Assembly (NCBI GenBank): GCA_030037475.1
Contig: JASHRH010000266.1
Location: 1-33,295, forward strand
DNA from: Acidobacteriaceae bacterium
Lineage (GTDB): Bacteria > Acidobacteriota > Terriglobia > Terriglobales > Acidobacteriaceae
Direction of reading: 5' to 3'
Length of the DNA: 33,295 nucleotides
Positions 9,061 through 17,451 of the stretch are shown here, in pieces (position 1 is the stretch's first letter; every line of letters starts with the position of its first letter). The notes beneath the pieces were generated by a model. The model worked only from the letters and a program-made list of their open reading frames with translations. It ran no database searches and was not told where the DNA came from. The position numbers were made by a program, and so were the translations under genes.

Positions 9061-10278
9061 ATGAAGCGTCGAGAATTCTTGGCCGGCAGCCTCGGGACCC
9101 TCGGCGCATCGGCGCCCCTGGTGGGAATCGCCGCATCGCTGCCGTGCCCACCGTCGCCGGTCACTGTCACGGGCGGCATCGCGGTTGCCACCCCTTGCCC
9201 GGCCCCAACCGGAACGATGCCCGCATGGTTCAAGAGTGCTTCGGTATTCCAATGGGTAACGTTGCCTTCTCTCAGTACGTCCGGCGTGTTGCCGAATCCT
9301 GTGCCACCCGGCATAACCGGCGTGAAGTCCGTGACGGACGCTTGGGGTGCCGGCGCGTTGCGTCAGAATGGCAGCTATTACATTCTGCATGGCGGGGGCC
9401 ACGGGGACTACGCGGGCAACGAGATCTACGCATTGCAGCTCTCTCTGGACAACCCTCAATGGCAGCGTATCTGGGGCCCGACGCCAAATGCGGACATCGT
9501 GGAAAATCAATACTATTACAACGACTCTCCCCAATCCCCGGCATCGATCCATTCGTATTACTGCCTCGCGTACGACGATCAGGACGACATCTTCATGAGG
9601 TTCACCCGGGGGCGTTTCGGAGTACCGAACTTTGTCGGGGGGATCGACGGGATCCGCTGGGGCGCGTCGAGCTGGGAACAGAACCAAAACAATACCATCT
9701 GGCCCGCGCCTGTCGGGTGCACGTATGCAAATGGGCAATGCAAGGACACGAGCGGAAACGTCTACTTGATCAACTCCTGGAAGAGATTCCTGTGGAATCG
9801 CGCGGCCAATTCGTGGTCCGTACCCATCGCGAATTCTTCCTATTCTCTCCAATCCTCCGGATCGTGCTACGACTCCGCGCGCCATGCGGTCTGGTCCTTC
9901 GGCGGCAGCTACGGCGGCGGCTCCGTTGGCGCTGGCCAGGCCTATATGTGGGACATTTCGACAAACAACGACAGTCTGATCTCCCTCGTGGGCGCCAATG
10001 CGACCTCGATAGACGGAATCAACGCGAACTTCAGCGGCGTTGCGTACGATCCGGTGGCGGACCTGGTATTCGTCTTGACGGGCGACGGCTACATTTATTC
10101 CTTCGTCCCGTCCACCCATGAGGTCACGCGACTCACGACGGCGGGAGCGTCTCTCCCGAATACCCAGTCGACCAGCGCAACCGGTCCGTGGGGTAAATTC
10201 CAGTACGTGTCGCAACTGGGAGGAGTCGTAATCCAGCCGACGTGGGCGTCGCCGACATTCTTCATGCGCACGCATTGA
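9061..10278 (+). CDS. Tat-exported kelch/beta-propeller-like protein
   Basis: Twin-arginine signal MKRREFLAGSLGTLGASAPLVGIAASL; ALRQNGSYYILHGGGHGDYAGNEIYALQLSLDNPQWQRIWGP and repeated blades (ARHAVWSFGGSYGGG, YDPVADLVFVLTGDGYIYSF). Start at Met 9061. Confidence 0.78.
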   Translation: MKRREFLAGSLGTLGASAPLVGIAASLPCPPSPVTVTGGIAVATPCPAPTGTMPAWFKSASVFQWVTLPSLSTSGVLPNPVPPGITGVKSVTDAWGAGALRQNGSYYILHGGGHGDYAGNEIYALQLSLDNPQWQRIWGPTPNADIVENQYYYNDSPQSPASIHSYYCLAYDDQDDIFMRFTRGRFGVPNFVGGIDGIRWGASSWEQNQNNTIWPAPVGCTYANGQCKDTSGNVYLINSWKRFLWNRAANSWSVPIANSSYSLQSSGSCYDSARHAVWSFGGSYGGGSVGAGQAYMWDISTNNDSLISLVGANATSIDGINANFSGVAYDPVADLVFVLTGDGYIYSFVPSTHEVTRLTTAGASLPNTQSTSATGPWGKFQYVSQLGGVVIQPTWASPTFFMRTH

Positions 10279-10308
10279 GGTTCGCGAGCCCGAAATCGAT
10301 GCCGCGCA

Positions 10309-11091
10309 TCAAGCGGGGGGCGTATCCGCGTACAATCTGACCCGCGCTCGGCCCTTCTTCCCGACCGACACGTGGAAGTACGGCGCAACCGTCGATACGA
10401 GAATTTCGACGGACCAGAGTTTGAGGACCACGAGGTCGCCGACCTTCTTGCATCCCAAGTGTGCGTGCGCGCGGCGCGACGCGACGTTGAATCGCGTAAT
10501 TCGGCTGAACGTACACCTGATGCCACGACGAGACAGGTACTCGCTCGTGCAGTGCCAGAGCCCCGCAAAGCCGAGGCCCATCCGGTATTGCGGAAGAACG
10601 ACCAAATCGAAGTCGAATACCGCCGTTTCCGACGGACTGACGACGAACGTACAACGAGCCTCGTCCTCTTCGTACGAGCCGAAACACAGCCAAATATAGC
10701 CGATGATGTCGCTCTTCGAATAGGTCGCCAAGCAGATCGCTCGCTGCGCGAACCTCATCTGCTGTACGCGCGACGGCGCGAGGACAACGCCGAGATCCGG
10801 GTCGCCGGGCTGCAGCTCGCGAGCGGTGAGATTGCGAGCCAGCCTCTGCGGAAGAATCGGTGTCTGCGGGATGGGCTGCACCACCAGCTCGTATATAAGT
10901 ATGCTCAAATGGGACGAGATGCGCGCAAGCACGCGACCGACAACATATATGGAGCCGAGGATCGCCCCGAATTCTCCGATCGGGCTGACGATGCGTCTCC
11001 ACCAAGAGGAACGGGTGGAGAGCGGTGGGCCTTCTCGAGGCGGCACGCCCCCTCCCGAAGCTGTCTTGCGTGCAGTCACCGGAGCTGCCAT
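10309..11091 (-). CDS. GNAT-like acyltransferase domain protein
   Basis: SKSDIIGYIWLCFGSYEEDEARCTFVVSPSETAVFDFDLVVLPQYRMGLGFAGLWHCTSEYLSRRGIRCTFSRITRFNVASRRAHAHLGCKKVGD: acceptor strand, VLPQYRMGLGFAGLW acetyl-CoA site-like motif and final SRRAHAHLGCKKVG are GNAT-like. Confidence 0.65.
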   Translation of the reverse strand: MAAPVTARKTASGGGVPPREGPPLSTRSSWWRRIVSPIGEFGAILGSIYVVGRVLARISSHLSILIYELVVQPIPQTPILPQRLARNLTARELQPGDPDLGVVLAPSRVQQMRFAQRAICLATYSKSDIIGYIWLCFGSYEEDEARCTFVVSPSETAVFDFDLVVLPQYRMGLGFAGLWHCTSEYLSRRGIRCTFSRITRFNVASRRAHAHLGCKKVGDLVVLKLWSVEILVSTVAPYFHVSVGKKGRARVRLYADTPPA

Positions 11092-11118
11092 GAGCGTGAC
11101 GTGCGGTGCATCGAGGTC

Positions 11119-12396
11119 TCACGCACCATTCCACGCTGCGGGCGCCGCGCTCTGATCCAGCAGTTGCGCGAGCCGACCCGCCTGCGCTTCGCGCGAGTAC
11201 GTGGCAATCGTCGACGACGTTGCTCGGCGCCAAGCGTTCGTTCGGATCTCCTCGAGAAACCGTGGCAGAGCAGCCTCGATCTCGGACGCCGAGTCGAGCG
11301 GCACGATGGTGCCCGCTCCGGCGGCTTCCAGGGTTCGCGCCGTGTCGCCTGATGCATCGGTCAGCGCCAGGATGGGTCGGCCGGCCCTGAGATATTCGTA
11401 CAGCTTGGCCGGCACTTGGGCATTGCAGCTCGCCCCCTGCAGGACGAGCAGCCCGTCCGCGGCGAGCATCTCTCGAAGAGCGGGCAGGTAGCCGACGGCT
11501 CCCTCCAGCTTGACGATGTCCCCGATGCCGAGGGACTGGATGTCCGCAGCATACAGCGCTTCGTTGCCGCATGCGCGCAGTATCACCTGCAGCTGCTCGC
11601 CAGAGATGCGTGCCTGATGCTTGAGTGAGGCCAACGCCCGAAACAGGTGAGTCGGATCGCGCTCGCTCGGATCGATGAGGCCGCTATGGACCAGAACCAG
11701 GGCCTGCGCACGCTCTTCTTGCGAGCGTGCCACCCCCGCTCCCGCGGCACGCTCGAACGACTCTTCATCGTATCCATTTTCGATCAGCACGATGCGAGAC
11801 CTACCGTATTGAGGAAAGCGCTCCGCATACATCGATAGCGCTCCCGGTGTCGCAACGACGACCTTGTCGGCGCGATCGAAGATCTCGACCTCGAGCTCGC
11901 GCCAAGCACGGTTGACACGCCGATCGGGCGGATAGTCTCCCTGCCACATTGGATCGCGAAATTCCGCGACCCACGGCAATCCGGTTTGGCGTGCGACCTC
12001 GAGCCCTATGCGGTGCGCAGTCGCAATCGGAAAGGTCGACCAGATCACATCGATGTGGGCGTTACGCACGATCCGTAGCGCCTTGCGTACCCCCCACAGT
12101 CTCCAGCTTGCCCAGCGGTCCGGTAATGCAAAAGCGCGGGGATAGCGCCCGAAGATGCTGAGCGTAGCCGCCGCGTCCAAGCCGAACGCGCGGTACACCT
12201 CGACGTCCCGAGGCAGCTCATTGCCGGAATCTCCCGAAACAGCCTTGTACGCTCTCGTGCAGATCGTGAGCACGACGGGCCGCCACCCATATTTCGGCAG
12301 ATGCTGGGCGAATCTCAGCGTCCGCTGTACGCCGCTGCTGCCCCGGATAGGCGGAAAATGAAATGCAATGAGAAGCACGCTCCGCGAGTTTGTCAT
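11119..12396 (-). CDS. glycosyltransferase family 4-like protein
   Basis: MTNSRSVLLIAFHFPPIRGSSGVQRTLRFAQHLPKYGWRPVVLT; LPWVAEFRDPMW; C-terminal PAKLYEYLRAGRPILALTD. Start at internal Met 12396. Confidence 0.88.
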   Translation of the reverse strand: MTNSRSVLLIAFHFPPIRGSSGVQRTLRFAQHLPKYGWRPVVLTICTRAYKAVSGDSGNELPRDVEVYRAFGLDAAATLSIFGRYPRAFALPDRWASWRLWGVRKALRIVRNAHIDVIWSTFPIATAHRIGLEVARQTGLPWVAEFRDPMWQGDYPPDRRVNRAWRELEVEIFDRADKVVVATPGALSMYAERFPQYGRSRIVLIENGYDEESFERAAGAGVARSQEERAQALVLVHSGLIDPSERDPTHLFRALASLKHQARISGEQLQVILRACGNEALYAADIQSLGIGDIVKLEGAVGYLPALREMLAADGLLVLQGASCNAQVPAKLYEYLRAGRPILALTDASGDTARTLEAAGAGTIVPLDSASEIEAALPRFLEEIRTNAWRRATSSTIATYSREAQAGRLAQLLDQSAAPAAWNGA

Positions 12397-12457
12397 TGCC
12401 TTCCACGCCGTCTCGAGCCGAAGATGGGCCGCTGCCGGCATGCGTGTGCCGGTGCGC

Positions 12458-13351
12458 TCACGCGACGCCCTCGCGTCGGGGAGCGCGCGCGACCTCTGCG
12501 GTCACGGTGTTCAGCCACTGCAACATGTTCATTGACGCCGCCGCAAGCGACCGGTCGGACGAGAAGGTATGGTCGGCGTCGCTCAGGTGACTCTCCGTCA
12601 CGTGTCGGGACGAAAGCCAGCGCTTCCACGGGGGCGATCTGCCGCAGAGGTCCCGAAATTCTCTAGCGGTAAGGTCCCGCCCGCTGAGCAGCAGCAGGAC
12701 GGGTTTTCCGAAGGCTGCGATGCCCTGCTCCATGCGGCGCAAAAAATCCGGCTGTGGCTCGGCTGCGTGACGCTTACCCGCTCGCATAGATCGGTGCAAG
12801 GATCGAAGAAGATCCGCGATGGCGGTGCGCAACTCGAGCTTGCCGGAGAATACCTTGAGCCACAGCGAACGCCGCCACAATCGACCGGCATAGTAATGAC
12901 GCACGACGGCGCGCGCTGCGCCGGCCTCGGTTCTGACCCATGGATTCATCAAGATCAGGCCGGCGAGGCGCACGTCCTTGTTGGAGTACATCAGTGCAGC
13001 CGAAGCGCCGTCACATAGGCCCAGCAGGACGACCCAGCGCATCGTGGACTGCTTTTTATGAAAGGCGTCGATTGCCGCACGGATGTCATCGTCTATCGAC
13101 TCGAATGTCGTCTCGGCGCCCGAACTGTCGCCCATGCCACGATAGTCAAATCGCAGCACTGGGTAACCGGCGTCTGCCAGGAGACGCGCCATGCTCACGA
13201 ATTGTCGGTGGCTGCCTACTCGATATTGCGGGCCTCCAACGACGATCACCACGCCGAGCGCACTCGCCGCCCGCCGGGGCTGGTGCAGTATCCCGACGAG
13301 AGACTGCCCCTGACACTGAAAGACAATCGCCGACTCATCGCTGAAGCGCAT
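12458..13351 (-). CDS. alpha/beta hydrolase, hydrolase 1 of exosortase A system (TIGR03100-like)
   Basis: QSLVGILHQP...GVVIVVGGPQYRVGSHRQFVSMARLLADAGYPVLRFDYRGMGDSSG; nucleophile-elbow-like LLGLCDGASAALMY. Confidence 0.9.
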   Translation of the reverse strand: MRFSDESAIVFQCQGQSLVGILHQPRRAASALGVVIVVGGPQYRVGSHRQFVSMARLLADAGYPVLRFDYRGMGDSSGAETTFESIDDDIRAAIDAFHKKQSTMRWVVLLGLCDGASAALMYSNKDVRLAGLILMNPWVRTEAGAARAVVRHYYAGRLWRRSLWLKVFSGKLELRTAIADLLRSLHRSMRAGKRHAAEPQPDFLRRMEQGIAAFGKPVLLLLSGRDLTAREFRDLCGRSPPWKRWLSSRHVTESHLSDADHTFSSDRSLAAASMNMLQWLNTVTAEVARAPRREGVA

Positions 13352-13363
13352 GCCCAAACCCAA

Positions 13364-14197
13364 TCAGTTCACCCGTCCGTTGGACAGGGCCCGAACGGAG
13401 GCATGGATCATCTCGCGGACTCGTGCAACCTCGACAGTCGCCCAAAACGGCTCTCCCGCGAATGCCTGGAAGGCGATCTTTCGTCCGGTTCTCTCCATCT
13501 GTTCTCGGAGCCTGGCGGCCGCAGAGGACACCGCGCCACCGCCGTCGGGAACGACCTCCATCCAGTACAACGATCCGAATCCCTCAGTGGCGTGCAGCGG
13601 AGGCGTCAATCCGTCCAGATCGGCGGCGAGGTCACTGCCAATGCGATAGCCGGCGACCTCGAGAGTCATGCCACTCGACAGCTTGGAGCGCAGCTCGTCG
13701 ACAGTCTCTTTCCGATCGTCCCCGATCAGCTTGGCGGCCGTGCGCAGTCGTAGGAACTGCGTCAAATGCCTGCGGCCGTCGAACACCGGCTCCCAGAAGA
13801 CGGCACTGCGTACGCTCGCGACGACCCCCCGAGCAGCCGCAGTCAACGCCAATGCCGCACCCAGCCGAACGGCGATGATGGACGTGACGGGGATACGATT
13901 GGCGCTACTCCAGGCGCAAACGTCGGCCAAGTTCTCCTCCCAGCACGACCAGCGGGCATGGTGAAACTCCCCCTCGCTGTCTCCCGTGCCGTAGAGATCG
14001 GGGACGAGCACGGCATGACCCGCCGAAGACAGCTCCATGGCCGTTTCGCTGATCATTCGCCGGCACTTGTTCATTTCTTCTGCGAACGGTGGTACGAACA
14101 AGACACACCCTGTCGGATGTTCCGGCTGCCTGACCAACAGGAAGAGCTTCCCCTGCCGTCCGTCGATGAAATGGCCCGAAACTGTGCTGCTGATCAC
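13364..14197 (-). CDS. alpha/beta hydrolase, hydrolase 2 of exosortase A system (TIGR03101-like)
   Basis: GCVLFVPPFAEEMNKCRRMISETAMELSSAGHAVLVPDLYGTGDSEGEFHHARWSCWEENL. Confidence 0.9.
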   Translation of the reverse strand: MISSTVSGHFIDGRQGKLFLLVRQPEHPTGCVLFVPPFAEEMNKCRRMISETAMELSSAGHAVLVPDLYGTGDSEGEFHHARWSCWEENLADVCAWSSANRIPVTSIIAVRLGAALALTAAARGVVASVRSAVFWEPVFDGRRHLTQFLRLRTAAKLIGDDRKETVDELRSKLSSGMTLEVAGYRIGSDLAADLDGLTPPLHATEGFGSLYWMEVVPDGGGAVSSAAARLREQMERTGRKIAFQAFAGEPFWATVEVARVREMIHASVRALSNGRVN

Positions 14198-14445
14198 ATC
14201 TCGGTCTTTTGGGACACGAATCGCGCGAGCGTACCCACGGTCGTGAACACATCCGCTGTGAGCTCATCATCGTCGACCGTAATGCCGCATCGGTCCTCGA
14301 GGGCCGTGATGACCTGCACGACGGCCATGGAGTCGAGCTCCGGAACACTACCGAGAAGCGGACTGTCCGCGGTGAGCTGATCGGCGCGAGCACCTAAATT
14401 CAAGGTGTCCCGCAGGATATTCTTGACCTGTGTTAGTGCGTCCAT
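14194..14445 (-). CDS. acyl carrier protein, exosortase A system-associated
   Basis: 83 aa; phosphopantetheine site LLGSVPELDSMAVVQVITALED; overlaps the hydrolase 2 start by 4 bp (14194-14197). Confidence 0.92.
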   Translation of the reverse strand: MDALTQVKNILRDTLNLGARADQLTADSPLLGSVPELDSMAVVQVITALEDRCGITVDDDELTADVFTTVGTLARFVSQKTEM

Positions 14446-14628
14446 AACCGAAGTGGCACAATACGCGGGAAATCATACTACGGGCTTCGCAGGGGCCCGC
14501 GCCCGTCCTACGGAAATTGCCCAAGCCTTCACAATCCGCTCCGAACCACATGAACTATACCCGAAACTGCGCTGTAATCGCCTGGGTTTTTTCCGTGATT
14601 TTGGGCACGTGAGTCGTCCGCGACAGCC

Positions 14629-16464
14629 ATGGCGATCTTCGGATACTTGGGAGACTTTGGCGGGCCGACGGGTCTCGACGCACTTTGCGCATACGGTGAC
14701 CGGGTCGCGGCAAAGCGCGGCGAATCCTCCTGCCTCTCGCATTGCGCCCGAGACGCAACGCACGGCTGCTGGGGACCGACCTTGGCGAATGACGGCCCGG
14801 TGACCGTCGTTTTGGACGGACGCCCGGCGCTCGCTCGTACGCACCAAGGCGACGCGGGCCAGGCTTTCCAGCCTGCCGCTGCGATCCTCGCTGACTATCG
14901 TCGCAACGGCATCGCCGTTCTACGTGCCCTGACGGGACCCTTCGCGCTCGCGATAGTCGATGGGAGCGTGCGACGCGTCCTGATCGCGATAGACCGGATG
15001 GGCATCGAGCGGCTCGCATACGCCGTCCGGCCCAATGGAATCGTATTTTCGACATCCGTGATCGATGTCGCCGCGGCGCCCAACGTGGACGCATCGCTCG
15101 ACCACCAAGGGCTCTTCAATTATCTACTCCATCACATGGTGCCGGCTCCCGGCACCTCATTCCTGGGCGTCCAGAAACTCCAGGCGGCGTGTTATGCGCT
15201 TTACGAGAACGGCACCGTCAGAGTCGAACGCTACTGGGCGCCGCAATTCGAGAGGGGGAACCGGGCATCGTTCAAGACTCTGAAAAATCAACTCCATCGG
15301 TCTTTGCGCGACGCTGTGCGAAGTCAGTCGGACGCCTCCAAGAGCATTGGCGCGTTTCTGAGCGGCGGCCTGGACAGCTCGACGGTAGCCGGGATGCTGA
15401 GCGTCACGCGCGGCGCGGCCGCCCAGACGTTCTCCATAGGTTTTGGCTACCCGCAGTATGACGAGCTGCCGTACGCTCGCATCGTCAACGCGCACTTTGG
15501 CTGCGACGGCACCGAATACGTGATCCGCGGCTCCGACATCGTCGACTCATTTCCTCTGATAGCTCGCGCATACGATGAGCCGTTCGGAAACTCTTCGGCG
15601 CTGCCGACGTATTACTGCGCGCGGCTGGCGCGTGACCACGGCGTTCATCATTTGCTCGCCGGCGACGGCGGCGACGAGCTTTTCGCAGGCAATTCCCGCT
15701 ACGCCGATCAGCGCATATTCGAGCTGTACCGTCGGGTTCCGCAATTTCTGCGCCATGGCATCCTGGAACCCTTTGTCTCTCGTCCGCACGCCAGGCTCTC
15801 GCCGCTGAGCCGGCGCATAAGGAGCTATATCGAGCAATCCAATACTCCCTTGCCGGAGCGGCTCGAAAGGTGGAATTTACTGCGCCGCCTGCGAATAGAC
15901 GAGATTCTTTGCCCGGACTTCCTTGCCGCGATAGATCCCGAAGCGCCCTTCATTCAAATGCGAGACCTGTGGAACTCGACCCCGAGCGGAGCCTATCTGC
16001 ACCGAATGCTGTATTACGACTGGCAGTACACCTTGGCCGACAATGACCTCCGGAAGGTCGGAGCCATGTGCGCCTTGGCCGGCATCCGCGTCTCCTATCC
16101 GATGCTGGATGTCGGCGTCGTCGACCTGTCGACCGGTGTGCCGCCCCGAATGATGATGCCGCGCCGCAGGCTGCGGGACTTCTATAAGCGGGCCATGCGC
16201 GGATTTCTTCCGGACGCCGTCATCCACAAGAAGAAACATGGCTTCGGGCTGCCGTTCGGCCTGTGGTTGCGGGAATCGCCGCCACTGCGAGCGTTGATTT
16301 TCGACAATCTGTCGGATCTGCGAAAGCGGCGCATGATCCGACCCGAGTTCCTCGAGCGACTCCTGCATCTTCACGACCGGGAGGATGCCAGCTACTACGG
16401 CGTGTTCGTCTGGGTAGCCGCGATGCTCGAGCAGTGGCTGAGAGAGCACGGCGTTGCAGCGTGA
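14629..16464 (+). CDS. asparagine synthetase-like protein with degenerate glutaminase domain (no Cys2)
   Basis: N-terminus MAIFGYLGDFGG lacks MCGI; synthetase domain intact: GAFLSGGLDSSTVAGML, AYDEPFGNSSALPTYY, LLAGDGGDELFAGNSRY. Confidence 0.88.
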   Translation: MAIFGYLGDFGGPTGLDALCAYGDRVAAKRGESSCLSHCARDATHGCWGPTLANDGPVTVVLDGRPALARTHQGDAGQAFQPAAAILADYRRNGIAVLRALTGPFALAIVDGSVRRVLIAIDRMGIERLAYAVRPNGIVFSTSVIDVAAAPNVDASLDHQGLFNYLLHHMVPAPGTSFLGVQKLQAACYALYENGTVRVERYWAPQFERGNRASFKTLKNQLHRSLRDAVRSQSDASKSIGAFLSGGLDSSTVAGMLSVTRGAAAQTFSIGFGYPQYDELPYARIVNAHFGCDGTEYVIRGSDIVDSFPLIARAYDEPFGNSSALPTYYCARLARDHGVHHLLAGDGGDELFAGNSRYADQRIFELYRRVPQFLRHGILEPFVSRPHARLSPLSRRIRSYIEQSNTPLPERLERWNLLRRLRIDEILCPDFLAAIDPEAPFIQMRDLWNSTPSGAYLHRMLYYDWQYTLADNDLRKVGAMCALAGIRVSYPMLDVGVVDLSTGVPPRMMMPRRRLRDFYKRAMRGFLPDAVIHKKKHGFGLPFGLWLRESPPLRALIFDNLSDLRKRRMIRPEFLERLLHLHDREDASYYGVFVWVAAMLEQWLREHGVAA

Positions 16465-16476
16465 CCGCGGCTCGCA

Positions 16477-17451
16477 ATGAAGAGACCCTCTCCCCTCGAC
16501 TCCGCACTGATCCGCCTCGGCACATCGATGGCCAATCGAGGGGGCAAGAATGCGGCCCTGGCCGTGCTCATGTTTCATCGCGTCTTGCCCGAGCCGGATC
16601 CACTGCTCCCGAGCGAGCCCGACGCATCGACATTTTCCGTCCTGATGGACACCGTCGCTTCTCACTTCAACGTACTCGATCTGACCGACGCCGTGAGGCG
16701 GTTGCGTGACGGGTCGTTGCCCCCTCGCGCCGTCTGCGTCACCTTCGATGACGGTTATGCGAACAACTGCACCGTTGCCCTGCCCATCCTCGCGGCGAAG
16801 GGAATTCGAGCGACCGTGTTTGTCGCCTCCGGCTTTCTCGAGGGCGGCCGGATGTTCAACGACACGATTATCGAGGCGGTGCGTATCGCGCCCGGCACGT
16901 TCGACTTGGCCGATTTCGGGCTTGGCGCGTATCTGCTGCCGGACGACGAGGCGAGGATCCACGCCATAAATGACATCATCCGGAAGATCAAGCACATCGA
17001 GCCTTCCGCCCGCTCGCAGCTGACTGGCGGTATCGCGGCGCGAGCCGGCTTGCGTGGCGCGAGCGCGCTCATGATGACGCACGACCAGGTGCGCCGGCTC
17101 CACCGAGCCGGCATCGAGGTGGGTGCCCACACCGTGAGCCATCCCATCCTGGTCGGCTTGGGCGCCGAGGCGGCTCGCCACGAGATCACGGCCGGCAAGC
17201 ACGAGCTCGAGGCCATCATCGGGGCCCGAGTCAGCCTGTTCGCGTACCCGAACGGCAAGCCAGCGTCCGACTACGACGGCAGACACGTCGCCATCGCCAT
17301 GGAGGCCGGCTTTGAAGCGGCGTTCTCGACGGTCTGGGGTACTGCGGACCGCAGCAGCGACATGTTCCAGATCCCCCGCATCGCCCCGTGGGGAGGAACG
17401 CCGCTGCGCTACGGCTTGCAGATCGCCGCAAGCTACCGGCGGCGCAACTAG
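16477..17451 (+). CDS. polysaccharide deacetylase (NodB homology domain)
   Basis: VLMFHRVLPEPDP, VCVTFDDGYANNCTVALPILAAKGIRATVFVASGFLEG, VGAHTVSHPILVGL. Confidence 0.92.
   Translation: MKRPSPLDSALIRLGTSMANRGGKNAALAVLMFHRVLPEPDPLLPSEPDASTFSVLMDTVASHFNVLDLTDAVRRLRDGSLPPRAVCVTFDDGYANNCTVALPILAAKGIRATVFVASGFLEGGRMFNDTIIEAVRIAPGTFDLADFGLGAYLLPDDEARIHAINDIIRKIKHIEPSARSQLTGGIAARAGLRGASALMMTHDQVRRLHRAGIEVGAHTVSHPILVGLGAEAARHEITAGKHELEAIIGARVSLFAYPNGKPASDYDGRHVAIAMEAGFEAAFSTVWGTADRSSDMFQIPRIAPWGGTPLRYGLQIAASYRRRN

Noticed and set aside
8995-10275. 426-aa minus-strand and 400-aa plus-strand (8919-10121) ORFs over the kelch-like gene
   Set aside because: Only the 9061 frame has a Tat signal and repeated beta-blade pattern; the others are shadows.
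10262-11572. 436-aa minus-strand ORF
   Set aside because: Overlaps the GNAT-like and GT4 genes in another frame on the same strand; low-complexity Arg-rich shadow.
14455-14470. TGGCACAATACGCGGG in the ACP/asnB-like divergent spacer as a sigma-54 site
   Set aside because: The GC dinucleotide is at the wrong distance (8 nt instead of 10 after GG).
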